Positions 9,037 through 19,082 of a DNA stretch of 64,000 nt are shown here, in pieces. Made by a program: the position numbers and the translations under genes. Position 1 is the stretch's first letter. Each line of letters opens with the position of its first letter. The notes under the pieces are model-generated. The model did not search any database and was not told the DNA's origin. It was given only the letters and a program-made list of their open reading frames with translations. Source of the stretch: Planctomicrobium piriforme (GTDB lineage: Bacteria; Planctomycetota; Planctomycetia; Pirellulales; UBA1268); NCBI GenBank assembly GCA_945861585.1, contig CAMAVC010000006.1, positions 1-64,000 on the forward strand, read 5' to 3'.

Positions 9037-10545
9037 TCAGAAATCTCGGTCGACCGCTTCTTCGCGGTAGATCGGCAGCAGGCGGTAATAGACCTCGAGC
9101 GTGAGCACGGCGAGCGCCGTGTGGGCCAGACGGCCGCCAGGCGCCGTGTCGTGGTCGGCGAAGAACCAGCTGCCGGCCTCGTGGCCGAATCGCGCCTGCT
9201 GCGACACGAGCTGATCGCGGTGTTTGGCGTTCCAGCGGGGCCAGACGGGATGGTCGAGCTGGAGGAGCGCCTGCGCGAGGTAGAAATTCTGATAGATGTT
9301 CGTCGGGTGCGGGCCCGGCTTGGCCAGATTCGTGACGCCGCGCTGGAGCGCCTCGTGGCCGCTCCCCCAGCCGGTGTACATGCGGCACAAGAGGCCGACC
9401 GCCGACGTGCAGGGCTTGGCGGCCGGCGTCCGGTAGCCGTAGGCCGCGCCGCCCTGGGTCTGCACCCGGTCGAGGAACCGCTTGGCGGCCTCGATCGTGG
9501 GCGAAGGCACCTCGACACCCGCGAGCATCGCGCTCTTGAGGGCCGCGATCTGCCACGCCGTGACGGTGATGTCGCCCGCCTGCCCCGGCAGATACCGCCA
9601 GCCGCCGCCGTGCAGATCCTGCGCCGTCTCGGTGAACCGCACCGCATCGCGGACGTAGGGCAGGAGCATTTCGTCGCCCGTCATCCCGAGCGCTTCGGCC
9701 AGCACGAGCGTGGTGACGCCATGGCCGTACATCGTGCCCTCGCAGAAGTCGCCGCCCCGCGGCGTGGGCTGCATGCGGCTGACGAGATAGTAGATGCCGC
9801 GCGACACCGTCTGCTGATAGGGGCCGTCGGCGTGCGTGCTCCCCGCGCCGAGAAACGGCAGGAGCGCGATCGCCGTGCTCGCCGTCGAGCCGGTGAGCGT
9901 GCCCGGATCGCGGCACGCGCCGTCGCAGCGGCAGCCGGAAAGGTCGAACTGCCACGAGCCATCGACGGCCTGATGGGCCGCGAGCCAGGCGAGGCCGGCC
10001 TCAACGGCCGCTTCGCTCGCCTGCGAGCCGCCGCGGGCACGCGCGGCCGTGCCCCGGGCGGCGCCGCGCCGCGGCGCGAAGGCCGCGGTGCCGCTCGCGA
10101 GCGTGCCAGCAGCCTTGGCTGCGGCACCGCCCACGCGCACCGACACGGCCCGGGCCGGCAGACCGGTGGGATCGAGGCGGATCGGCGGGGCATCCGCGTC
10201 GGCGGCAGGCGTTGCGATTGGGTCGTGCACGGTCACGAGCGGCACGTCGTCGACGGGGAGTTCTTGAGACTCGAGAGTCGGGGCGGCCGCGGCAGCCTGC
10301 GCGTCGTCGTGCGGCAGGTCGTCGCCGAGTGCGACATCGACGAAGTGGTCGTCGCCGGCCGCCTCGGCTTCGCCAAACCGCAGCTGGATCGGCTGGGGCG
10401 GCGGCATGCGCCGCGTCTCGAGCGCCAGGATCGCGAGGATGATGCACACCACGACGTGGGCGACGAGGCTCAGATAGCCCGCCCGCACGGCGGGGCTCGC
10501 CACCGCGCGTTCGATCCACGGGGTATCAGGGCTCTCGCTCGGCAT
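9037..10545 (-). CDS. Squalene cyclase/prenyltransferase-like alpha/alpha-toroid repeat protein with N-terminal TM
   Basis: 502 aa; repeat motifs WLAAHQAVDGSWQFD, GGGWRYLPGQAGD, TSAVGLLCRMYTGW; paralog of 11142..12785. Confidence 0.75.
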   Translation of the reverse strand: MPSESPDTPWIERAVASPAVRAGYLSLVAHVVVCIILAILALETRRMPPPQPIQLRFGEAEAAGDDHFVDVALGDDLPHDDAQAAAAAPTLESQELPVDDVPLVTVHDPIATPAADADAPPIRLDPTGLPARAVSVRVGGAAAKAAGTLASGTAAFAPRRGAARGTAARARGGSQASEAAVEAGLAWLAAHQAVDGSWQFDLSGCRCDGACRDPGTLTGSTASTAIALLPFLGAGSTHADGPYQQTVSRGIYYLVSRMQPTPRGGDFCEGTMYGHGVTTLVLAEALGMTGDEMLLPYVRDAVRFTETAQDLHGGGWRYLPGQAGDITVTAWQIAALKSAMLAGVEVPSPTIEAAKRFLDRVQTQGGAAYGYRTPAAKPCTSAVGLLCRMYTGWGSGHEALQRGVTNLAKPGPHPTNIYQNFYLAQALLQLDHPVWPRWNAKHRDQLVSQQARFGHEAGSWFFADHDTAPGGRLAHTALAVLTLEVYYRLLPIYREEAVDRDF

Positions 10546-10906
10546 GGCCTTGCCTGTCGGGGCGACTTTTCCGTCGGGGCAAATCGTACGCTCGGGAAAG
10601 ACTGCGCTCCCCGCGCAGACGGCGATCCCTGTGACCGATCCCCGGGAGTCATCGACCAGCCCGTAGGACAGGCTTCAGCCTGTCATGCCTCAACTCGCCC
10701 AACCCGGCGCGGGGTTACCCCGTACCGTCTCGCCTGTCCTGCCTTGCTCAGCCGATTCGCATCCGGTAACCACCCGCATTCGGAGCCAAGGGAGGCATGC
10801 TCGAGGGATGCTTCACGGCACGGCACGGCATCGTGCCGTCCGTTCCTTGGCCGACCTCCGTCGGCTGGTGATGACCCGGCCGTCCGGGCCTGGCGTCAGA
10901 GGGTCC

Positions 10907-10962
10907 TCAACGACTCCCTTCGTCTGCGCGTGCCCACCGACCGACTCCGCCGAACGTTCTCA
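10907..10962 (+). repeat. R4 unit next to R1 copy C
   Basis: gggtcctcaacgactcccttcgtctgcgcgtgcccaccgaccgactccgccgaa. Confidence 0.85.
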
Positions 10963-10980
10963 GCGCCTACGAGTTGGGGA

Positions 10981-11122
10981 GGCGAGGGGTTACCCCTGCC
11001 GTTGAGCCGGCGTATGTGACCAGCGAAGCCATGGATGGCGCAGCGCAGGCAAATCCGAGTGAGTGGAGGCCTGGAGGGCCGCAGCGAACGTCCGGCGAGA
11101 CGGTACGGGGTAAACCCGAGCC
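10981..11122 (+). repeat. R1 copy C (142 bp, subtype II arms)
   Basis: ggcgaggggttacccctgccgtt...acggtacggggtaaacccgagcc; interior matches A/B (accagcgaagccatggatggcgcagcgcaggcaaatccgagtgag). Confidence 0.85.
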
Positions 11123-11141
11123 GGCGCGTGGCCAACCGAAC

Positions 11142-12785
11142 CTATTCTTTGAACTCTTCGTCTACGCTCTGCTGGCCGTAGATCGGGAGATGGCGGTAGT
11201 AGACCTCGAGGATCATCGTGGCCATCGACGTGGTGTAGAGGCGACCGCCCTGCTCCGGGCCATGGCCTTTGTCGAATTCCTCGAACCAGCTGCCGGCTGC
11301 GTGGCCCTTGGTCTGTTGCGACTTCACGAGCATGTCGCGCATCTTCGTGTTCCATGCCACCCACACGTCGCCCTCCATGTGATGGAGGATCTGCGTCGCA
11401 TAGTAGTTGTAGTAGAGATCTTTGCTCGGGCCATTCTTGGCGAGCCGCAGGACGCCGCGTTGCAGGGCTGGGTTGTCCTTCTTCCAGCCGAGATACATCC
11501 GGCAGAGGAGCCCGACAGCCGACGTGCCGTAGGCACTACCGGGATCGGTGTAGCCGTACATCGAGCCCTCGTCCTGTTGCACACGATTGAGGAAATCGAC
11601 GGCCTTCTTGATCGTGAGCGGGTTCACCTGGAGAAACGCCATGTGGCCGCTCTTGAGTGCCATGAGCTGCCAGCCGACGGCCGATGTGTCGCCCGGCTGC
11701 TTCGGTGCATACCGCCAGCCACCGCCCACCGGGTCTTGCGCCGCCATGATGTAATTGAGGGCGAGTTGGGCCGGGCCCTGGAGCCGTTTGTCTTGCGTCA
11801 TCGCGTAGGTTTCGGAAAGCGCGATACCGGCCAGGCCCTGGGCGTAGAGGTTGCCCCCCTTCTCGTATGCCTTGCCCTGACCCTTCACGGCCATCGCGGC
11901 GAGGAAGCCGATTCCGGCCTCGAACTGTTTCTTATAGGGCCCCTCTTTGTGCGTGTAGCCGCGGCCGAGCATCGGCAGGAGCGCCATTGCCGTAGCCCCT
12001 CCGCGGTCTTGGATCTTGCCGGGGTGGGAGCAGTTGCCGTTGCAACTCGGGCACTTCGTGAAGTCGAAGCTCCAACTGCCATCCGGCATCTGGTGGTTGA
12101 TGATCCATTTGATGGCCGCCTCGACCGCGGCCTCGCTCTGGGCACTGCCGCCGCCCGCCTGCACGAGCTTGTTGCGCATCGTGGGATCGGTGCGTCCGCC
12201 GAGGCCGCCGGCCTGGCCACCGATCGCGCCCACGCTCGCGAGCAGGTCGGACGAGGCGGCCGTCTCGGTGCTGAAGTCGGTGAACTCGACCGACACGGCC
12301 GCGGCGTCGATATCGGCCGCGTCGCTCACCACCTGCACGTCTTCCACGACCGCGGCATCGGGCAGCACGACCTCGTTGCTCACTTCTTGCGTCTGTGGCT
12401 GGTCGAGGGGCGTCTCCTCCTCGAACTCTTCGAACTCCTCGACCACTTCCGGGGCCGACGAGACGATGACCCGCGGGGTCTCTTTCGGCGGCGGCTCTTG
12501 TACGATGAGGGCCATCGAGAGGAGCACGACGATGTGCAAGAGCATGCTCACGGCCCATGCCGGCGCAGTGCGCAGGATGCCGCCGCCCGAGCGATGTGGC
12601 GGATCGTCGGCAGCGTGGGCCTGAGCGGCAGCCGCCTGGGCCGCCGCAGCGGGCGCGGCCGGTGGTTTCGGCGGGGCGGCTGGTTTGGCGGCGGTGGCGG
12701 CCGGTGTGGGAGCGGCTGGCTTGGGAGGCGAGCCGGCCGGAGCCTGTGGCTTCTTGCCTGCGCCTGGCTGGATTTGGCTGGCCAT
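11142..12785 (-). CDS. Squalene cyclase/prenyltransferase-like alpha/alpha-toroid repeat protein with Ala/Pro-rich N-terminus and TM
   Basis: 547 aa; WIINHQMPDGSWSFDFTKCPSCNGNC, GGGWRYAPKQPGDTSAVGWQLMALKS. Confidence 0.75.
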   Translation of the reverse strand: MASQIQPGAGKKPQAPAGSPPKPAAPTPAATAAKPAAPPKPPAAPAAAAQAAAAQAHAADDPPHRSGGGILRTAPAWAVSMLLHIVVLLSMALIVQEPPPKETPRVIVSSAPEVVEEFEEFEEETPLDQPQTQEVSNEVVLPDAAVVEDVQVVSDAADIDAAAVSVEFTDFSTETAASSDLLASVGAIGGQAGGLGGRTDPTMRNKLVQAGGGSAQSEAAVEAAIKWIINHQMPDGSWSFDFTKCPSCNGNCSHPGKIQDRGGATAMALLPMLGRGYTHKEGPYKKQFEAGIGFLAAMAVKGQGKAYEKGGNLYAQGLAGIALSETYAMTQDKRLQGPAQLALNYIMAAQDPVGGGWRYAPKQPGDTSAVGWQLMALKSGHMAFLQVNPLTIKKAVDFLNRVQQDEGSMYGYTDPGSAYGTSAVGLLCRMYLGWKKDNPALQRGVLRLAKNGPSKDLYYNYYATQILHHMEGDVWVAWNTKMRDMLVKSQQTKGHAAGSWFEEFDKGHGPEQGGRLYTTSMATMILEVYYRHLPIYGQQSVDEEFKE

Positions 12786-12962
12786 TGAATTCGGCCCGTG
12801 GACGGCGACCCGATCTCTCCTTTTATAGTATCGACGCCAGGGAGGTTCGCAAACTGCGACCGGGCCTTTTGGCCCGTGCGACGCAGGGCCGCTGGCGGCG
12901 TCCCGCTGGGATGATTACGATCGCGGCTTCCTGGTCAGAGGCTCCCCGCAACGAGAATCCAG

Positions 12963-13127
12963 ATGGCAAAAGGCAAGAAGAAGCTCGAAGTGATCCACCT
13001 CGTGTGCGAGGAAACCGGCGATCAAAATTACACGCTGCGGCGGAAGACCGGTGGCGAGAAGCTGAAGGTGAAGAAGTATTCGCCGCGGCTCCGCAAGCAC
13101 ACCGTGCACAACGAGAAGCGCAAGTAG
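12963..13127 (+). CDS. rpmG: 50S ribosomal protein L33
   Basis: 54 aa read directly: MAKGKKKLEVIHLVCEETGDQNYTLRRKTGGEKLKVKKYSPRLRKHTVHNEKRK*. Missed by the ORF track (too short). Confidence 0.88.
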   Translation: MAKGKKKLEVIHLVCEETGDQNYTLRRKTGGEKLKVKKYSPRLRKHTVHNEKRK

Positions 13128-13130
13128 CCC

Positions 13131-14231
13131 TCAGCCAACCGCGGCGAGCACCGTGGCTACGTCTGCCGGATCGACCCGCTCGACGCGGTCGGCCCGGCGA
13201 GAGAGCCCCGGCTCGATTGCTGCCTCGGGCATCGCCAGCACGAGCCGGCATTCCGCCCGGCGGGTGAATCGGGCCGGGCCAGGCCGCGTGACGATTTCGA
13301 TCTCGCACGTCTCGCCCGCGCCGACGCACGCTGCCACCGGAATGGCGGCGCCGACGGCCCGGCCGAGCGGCGTGTCATCGAGTGGGGCGGGCACGCCCCA
13401 GCGGACCGTCTCGATCCCGCGAGCGGCGAGCCCCTGTCGGCACCGCGTCAATCGCCCGCGGCGCATGAAGTAGGCGACGTTCGGCCCGTCGCGCCAGCGG
13501 GCCGTGGCCGTGGGATCGGTGGGATGCCACACATGCAGCGAGCAGGTGCGATCGAGGATCGACTCGAGCCGCACGCCAGCGGCACGCAGCCGCAGGCCGA
13601 GGTCGTCGTCTTCCTGGCCCCAGCCGACGAAGCGTTCGTCGAATCCATTCACCAGTTCAAAGTCGCGCCGCCAGACGCCGAAGTTGCCTCCCGCCAGCCG
13701 GGGCTTGGAAGGATGGCGGAGCAGGGTGTGCCACCAGGCCTTGCGAAACCTGCGGCGCAGGAGCCGCCGCTCGCCGGCGGGCGCGAGCGCGGCGAGATCG
13801 ACGCCCGCCAGTCTGCCGGGCACGAGCACGGCACTGGCCGCTTCCGGCAGGCGGGCACAGTAGCCGAGGTGGGCCACGCCCGGCCGCCGGCGGGCGAGAT
13901 ACGCCGCCACGTGGTCGCGAGGCAGGATGCAGTCGCCGTCGAGAAACAGCAGATAATCGCCGGCGGCCAGCCGCGCACCCTGGTTGCGTACCCGGGCCAG
14001 GCGGAACCCAGCGTGCGGCTCGCTCGTGAAGTGCACGGGCAGGCGCGCCGAGGCGGCGAAGGCGGCCACCACGTCGGCCGTCTCGTCGCGTGAGCCGTCG
14101 TCGGCCACGATCACCTCGATCCGTCCGTCGACGCCGGCCTGGGCCGCGATCGACTCGAGCACGAGGGCCAGATGCCGCGGCTTCTCGAACGTGTTGACGA
14201 TGAGCGAGCAGTCGATGCCGTGCGACCTCAT
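13131..14231 (-). CDS. Glycosyltransferase family 2 protein
   Basis: DCSLIVNTFEKPRHLALVLESI, VIVADDGSRDET, LFLDGDCILP, GWGQEDDDLGLRLRAAG. Start ATG overlaps the lpxK stop (ATGA). Confidence 0.85.
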   Translation of the reverse strand: MRSHGIDCSLIVNTFEKPRHLALVLESIAAQAGVDGRIEVIVADDGSRDETADVVAAFAASARLPVHFTSEPHAGFRLARVRNQGARLAAGDYLLFLDGDCILPRDHVAAYLARRRPGVAHLGYCARLPEAASAVLVPGRLAGVDLAALAPAGERRLLRRRFRKAWWHTLLRHPSKPRLAGGNFGVWRRDFELVNGFDERFVGWGQEDDDLGLRLRAAGVRLESILDRTCSLHVWHPTDPTATARWRDGPNVAYFMRRGRLTRCRQGLAARGIETVRWGVPAPLDDTPLGRAVGAAIPVAACVGAGETCEIEIVTRPGPARFTRRAECRLVLAMPEAAIEPGLSRRADRVERVDPADVATVLAAVG

Positions 14232-15328
14232 GCCGCGCCTCCGTTGCCGGGAGCGCCGGGGCCGGCACGGATCGCAGACTGCACGAGCCGGTCGAGCTCC
14301 GCCTCGCCGGCGAGAAACTCGATCGCGATCTCGACCGCGGCGAGCGGGATGTCGCGGAGCGTCTCGTGCGGCAGCTTCACGAGGTCTTTGAGCGTGGTGA
14401 GCGCGAGATCGGCCCGGGCATCGGTGGCCAGGCTGCCGAGCAACGCCACGTCGGCGGCGGAGTAGGCGTGATGATCCGCAAACGGCCGAAACTCGACCAC
14501 CTCCGCCCCGAGCCGTTCGAGCGTGCGCCGGAAGGCCGCCGGATTGCCGATGCCGCAGAAGGCGGCGACGCGCCGCCCGCGGACCGCATCGAGCGGCAGC
14601 TCGCGGCCGGATGTGGTGCGCAGCCGATGCGGCGCGTGCGCCGCGTGGGCCCACACCTGTGGCCCGCGGCGGCCGCAGAGGTCGGCGAGCGCGGCGACGA
14701 TCTCCCGCCGCCGGTCGGGCTCGATGGCATCTGCACGAGTGAGCACGACCGCGTGTGCCCGCGCGAGCCCGCCGAGCGGCTCGCGGAGCATGCCCCGCGG
14801 AAACAGATGACCACAGCCGAAGGGATCGGTGGCATCGACCGCGACGATGTCGAGATCGCGAGCCAGCCGCCGGTGCTGGAAGCCGTCGTCGAGCACGATC
14901 GCCCGTGCACCGTGCGCCGCGGCCACGGCAGCCGCAGCCACGCGATCGCGGTCGGCCACGTGCGCCACGCCGGGAAGCACGAGGGCGAGCTCGGCCGCTT
15001 CGTCGCTCGTTTGCCCTGGGCCGGCGCCGTAGCCGCGGCTCACGATGGCAGGCTGCCGGCCGCCCGCGAGGCACTGCCGCGCCGTCCAGGCCACGAGCGG
15101 CGTCTTGCCCGTGCCGCCGAGCGTGAGGTTGCCCACGGAAATCACCGGCACGGCAGCGGATGTCGCCGACAGGGCGCCGAGGTCGTAGGCGGCATTGCGG
15201 GCCCGCACCGCAGCGGCGTAGGGCACTGCGAACGCCCCGAGTGCGGCGCGGGCAAGCGTCGCTGCCGCGCCACGGCGTGAACCGTCGACGAGCCGGCGGA
15301 ACGCTTCAGCATCGGGAAGAAGAGACAT
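14228..15328 (-). CDS. lpxK: Tetraacyldisaccharide 4'-kinase (lipid A)
   Basis: VISVGNLTLGGTGKTPLVAWTARQ, VSRGYGAG, VLDDGFQHRRLARDLDIVAVDATDPFG. Start inferred at MSLLPDAEAF. Confidence 0.9.
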   Translation of the reverse strand: MSLLPDAEAFRRLVDGSRRGAAATLARAALGAFAVPYAAAVRARNAAYDLGALSATSAAVPVISVGNLTLGGTGKTPLVAWTARQCLAGGRQPAIVSRGYGAGPGQTSDEAAELALVLPGVAHVADRDRVAAAAVAAAHGARAIVLDDGFQHRRLARDLDIVAVDATDPFGCGHLFPRGMLREPLGGLARAHAVVLTRADAIEPDRRREIVAALADLCGRRGPQVWAHAAHAPHRLRTTSGRELPLDAVRGRRVAAFCGIGNPAAFRRTLERLGAEVVEFRPFADHHAYSAADVALLGSLATDARADLALTTLKDLVKLPHETLRDIPLAAVEIAIEFLAGEAELDRLVQSAIRAGPGAPGNGGAA

Positions 15329-15557
15329 ACGCTCCACGCTCGAATGTCGGGCACGATAGCAAATCGCGAGGCAAGTCGCCGGCCGAGCCCCGAGACAGAA
15401 ATCCCCGGTGGCAGCCGGGGGCTCCGGGTTGTGGCGGGATCGTGCACCCACGAAATGCCGAGAGCGCGGCGAACCGGGAGGGTGGTCCGGCCGATATACT
15501 TGGTGGTGATCTCGACCGCCGGCGGCTGCCGCCGCCGGCACCCTCGGAGCCTCCGCG

Positions 15558-18500
15558 ATGGCGACCGTTTCCGATCCTTCCGCCCCGGCCGGGGTGGTCG
15601 AGCCGGTCGTGCCGCCCGGAGCGAGTCCGGCCGATGCCAGCGCCGACCTCGCCGTCGCAGGCTGGCAGTCGGGTGGCGAGGCTGAATCGAAGTCCGATCG
15701 GTATCTTGCCCGGCGGCTGGCCGCGGCGAGCGCCGATTTCAAGGGCGTGGCGCTCACGACCTTTGTCTTGGGCGCGGCGGTCTGCGGAGGGGCGTGGCTC
15801 GTGCTCGGCATTCTCGTCGAGCACTGGCTGGTGCCCGGTGGCCTGTCGCCGAGCCTGCGCTGGGCGTGGCTGGGTGTCGCGGCCCTGGCCCTGGTGGCTG
15901 CCGCCATTCGCTGGCTCGTGCCGCTCATGCGCTACCGGGTGAACCTCGTCTACGCCGCGCGTGCCATCGAGCGCGAGCATCCGGAGCTCCACAACGATCT
16001 CGTCAACACGGTGCTCGTGAAGGCGCACCCCGAAGCGAATCCGTCCAAGGTCGTGCGATCGCTCGAGCGGCGCACGGCGAAGCAGCTTGCCGACGTGCCC
16101 GTGGAGGCGGTGATCGATCGTACGGTGCCACTTCGACTGGCCTACGTGCTCGCGGCGCTCGTCGGCCTGGCTGGCCTCTACGAACTGTCCGCACCGAAGA
16201 GCCTGCTCGTGAGTGCCGCTCGCCTGCTCGCGCCATGGGTCGGTTGGGCGGCGCCATCGCGGGTGCGCATCGAGCCGCCGCAGTTGGCCTGGCGGATGCC
16301 CGCCGAGCAGGGGCCCCTCGACGAAGCGCTCGACCGCCGGCGGATCGCCGTCGAGGCCGGCAGCGCCACGCTCGTGCGCGGGCGGCAGCTCGTGGTGGCC
16401 GCCGACATCCGCGGGCTGCGACGCGATGAGAAGCCCGTGGTCGTGGTGGCTCCGCTGCGGGGCGATGGCGCCGTCGATGCGGCGGCGGCGGCGTGGCGCA
16501 CGGAGTTGGGTCGCGGGCAGGCGGTGGGCGGAGCGCAACGGCTGTTTACGGCGATTCTGCCCGACGCGGCCCGCGGCCTCGATCATGCGGTTGAGATCAC
16601 ACTCGAGGCTGGCGACGCCCGCACCGCTCCCATTCGGGTGGCCGTGGTCGATTCACCGACGCTGCTCGTGCGCGAGATCCGCTACGCATTTCCTGCCTAC
16701 ACACGCCGGCCACCCGAGACAGTGGCCTGGCAGGGCGACATCCGCGCCGTCGAGGGCACGGAGGTGACGATCGTCGCGGAGAGCAATCAGCCGCTCGAAG
16801 ACGCCTGGATCGACTTCGACGGCGACGGAGGCCGCGACCTGCGGTTCGCCAAGTCGGCTGCGGATCTCGCGCGGGTGATGAAATCGTTTCACCTGCATCT
16901 CGATGCCGACGGTGTGAAGCCGGAGCATGCCTCGTATCGACTGATGTTTCAACCGCGGGCCGCGGCCGACACGGGCCGGGAGGCCGTGATCACCGACGCC
17001 ATGGAACATCGCATCGAAGTGCTCGCCGACGTGGCCCCCGAAGTGGCGATCGAAGAGCCGCGCGAGTCGCCGCTGCGGGTGCCGCCGGCGGCACCGGTGA
17101 CCGTGCGCGTGCAGGCGCACGATCCCGATTTCGCACTGGCCCGCGTCACGATCGAAACCCGCCTGCAAGGCGGCGCGGCTTTGCCGGAAGTCGTCGTGCT
17201 CGAGCAGGAGCAGTCAGGCATGTTTCGCGGCACGGCGCAGCTCGTGCCGGAGCGGCTCGGCGCGGGCCCTGGCGCCACGCTCGAATATCGCGCGGTCGCC
17301 ACCGACAATCGCCCCAAGCGGCCCAACGTCGCTCATTCGCCGTGGCAGGCCTTGCGGATCGATCCCTCGGCGCCGCCGCGGCAGCCCGAGCAGCCACCAG
17401 CCGGCCGCAAGCAGTCGGACGACGGTCGTTCGCAGGGCGAGGCTGGTGCCGACGGGCAGCCGGGCGCGTCGGGACAGTCTGGCGAAAAGAAGCAGCCGGG
17501 CGACGGCGGGAATGATCAGCGTTCGGGCGGGGATGATCCGCGATCGAAGGACATGCCGCAGAATCAGGGCGGCGACGACCAGCGCTCCACGCCGCAGCCC
17601 AAGCAGTCGCCCGACGGCAAGCAGCCGGGCAAAGAAGACGGGCAGCAGCAAGGCGCGCAAAACGGCGACCAGCAGCAGCCGCAAGACGGCAAGCAGCCGG
17701 GCGATCAGCAGGGGCAGGGAAAGAATCAGGGGCAGGGGGCCGAGCAGGGGCAGGGCCTCGGCGCCGAGGGCCAGCGGCAGGGCGGGCAAGAGCAAGAGTC
17801 GGGCAAACCGCAGTCAGGCGGCAAGCAGAGCGGCGGCAAGCAGCCGGGCAGCGAACGTGACGCGGGCGGAAAGGCCGGGGGCGCCAAGCCCGGCGCGAGC
17901 GGAGGCCAGCAGGCTGACGGCGGCGCGGGTCAAGAGCGGAGCGGCAAGCAATCGCAGGGTGGAGATGCCCGTGGCAAGGCTGTCGCCGCCGACGGCACCA
18001 ACGACGGCGAAGCGATGGAGCGCATCTTGGAGCATCGCCGCGAGCAGGGCGGTAAGGATGGTGGCGAGAGCGGTGAGAGCGCCGGGCAAGAAGCCGATGG
18101 TGGCAAGGAAGGGCAGGGCAAGGAAGGCGACGCGAAACAGCAGGGCCAGCAGTCGGGCAACGGCAGCGGTGCCGGGGGCGAGAAGCAGGGCTCCCAGCCT
18201 GGCGAGCAGGGCAGTGGGAAGCAGTGGGCAGGAGAACAAGGCGCTGGAAAACAAGGCGCTGGAAAGCAAGGGCAGGGTGAGGGCGAGAGTGCCGGCGAGG
18301 GGCAAGGTGCAGGAGAAAGACAGGGAGAAGGTGAGGAGGCCGGCGGCACCAGCCAGGCCGCGGGCAAGCCGGGCGGCCAGACGGCGGATGGCAAACCCAG
18401 CGGCGCGGCAGGCGACACGCAGTCCGGTGGTCAGCAGCCCGGTGAGCAGGCCGCGCCGACGGAGACGGGAAGCGATTCGCAGGGCAAGGAGCAGGGCCAG

Positions 18501-19082
18501 GGCGCCGGCGGCAAGCAGGGCAAGGGAGCCGGGGGCAAGCAGGGCGAAGGCACTGCGACAGGGCAGAAGCCGGGCGATTCGCAGTCCGCGGCATCCGGTC
18601 AGCCGGGAAGCGGCTCCGGGGAAACAGGCAGCGGCGGCTGGGCTGGCGGCGACTCGGCGAAGCGGCCAGAAGGCCAGCCGCTCCCCGACGGACCTGCGCC
18701 CTCGAAGGAGACCGAGTGGGGCGAACAGAATCTGACCAACGCCCGCAACGCGGCCAACCTCGCGCTCGACTATCTGCAGAAGGCGGTCGAATCGGGCGAC
18801 ACGGCAGTGCTCGATCGGCTCGGCTGGACGGCCGACGAGGCGCGGGCGTTTCTCGACCGCTGGCAGAAGATGCGGCAGTTTGCCGCAAGCGCCGATCCGG
18901 TCGAACGCGGCGAGTTCGAGCGGGCCGTGCGCAGCCTCGGCCTGCGGCCCGACGGCGTGAAGAGCTCGCGCGACGTGCCGAGCGATGCGCGGGGCGGGCA
19001 GGCCGAGGGCCGGCGCAGCCGGCCGCCGGCCGACTATCAAGAACAGTTCAAGGCCTACACGCAGGGGACGAGCGGAGAATGA
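15558..19082 (+). CDS. Large membrane-anchored protein (DUF4175-like N-terminal organisation) with a ~450 aa Gly/Gln/Lys-rich low-complexity region
   Basis: 1174 aa; two TM segments near the N-terminus, Ig-like middle part, Q/G/K/S-rich tract, short ordered C-terminus (NLALDYLQKAVESGDTAVLDRLGWT). Confidence 0.75.
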   Translation: MATVSDPSAPAGVVEPVVPPGASPADASADLAVAGWQSGGEAESKSDRYLARRLAAASADFKGVALTTFVLGAAVCGGAWLVLGILVEHWLVPGGLSPSLRWAWLGVAALALVAAAIRWLVPLMRYRVNLVYAARAIEREHPELHNDLVNTVLVKAHPEANPSKVVRSLERRTAKQLADVPVEAVIDRTVPLRLAYVLAALVGLAGLYELSAPKSLLVSAARLLAPWVGWAAPSRVRIEPPQLAWRMPAEQGPLDEALDRRRIAVEAGSATLVRGRQLVVAADIRGLRRDEKPVVVVAPLRGDGAVDAAAAAWRTELGRGQAVGGAQRLFTAILPDAARGLDHAVEITLEAGDARTAPIRVAVVDSPTLLVREIRYAFPAYTRRPPETVAWQGDIRAVEGTEVTIVAESNQPLEDAWIDFDGDGGRDLRFAKSAADLARVMKSFHLHLDADGVKPEHASYRLMFQPRAAADTGREAVITDAMEHRIEVLADVAPEVAIEEPRESPLRVPPAAPVTVRVQAHDPDFALARVTIETRLQGGAALPEVVVLEQEQSGMFRGTAQLVPERLGAGPGATLEYRAVATDNRPKRPNVAHSPWQALRIDPSAPPRQPEQPPAGRKQSDDGRSQGEAGADGQPGASGQSGEKKQPGDGGNDQRSGGDDPRSKDMPQNQGGDDQRSTPQPKQSPDGKQPGKEDGQQQGAQNGDQQQPQDGKQPGDQQGQGKNQGQGAEQGQGLGAEGQRQGGQEQESGKPQSGGKQSGGKQPGSERDAGGKAGGAKPGASGGQQADGGAGQERSGKQSQGGDARGKAVAADGTNDGEAMERILEHRREQGGKDGGESGESAGQEADGGKEGQGKEGDAKQQGQQSGNGSGAGGEKQGSQPGEQGSGKQWAGEQGAGKQGAGKQGQGEGESAGEGQGAGERQGEGEEAGGTSQAAGKPGGQTADGKPSGAAGDTQSGGQQPGEQAAPTETGSDSQGKEQGQGAGGKQGKGAGGKQGEGTATGQKPGDSQSAASGQPGSGSGETGSGGWAGGDSAKRPEGQPLPDGPAPSKETEWGEQNLTNARNAANLALDYLQKAVESGDTAVLDRLGWTADEARAFLDRWQKMRQFAASADPVERGEFERAVRSLGLRPDGVKSSRDVPSDARGGQAEGRRSRPPADYQEQFKAYTQGTSGE
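17392..18690 (+). repeat. Coding low-complexity tract (GKQ/GQ/QGAGKQ-type imperfect repeats)
   Basis: Recurring GGCAAGCAG/GGGCAGGGC units; e.g. GAGKQGAGKQGQGEGESAGEGQGAGERQGEGE. Confidence 0.85.
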
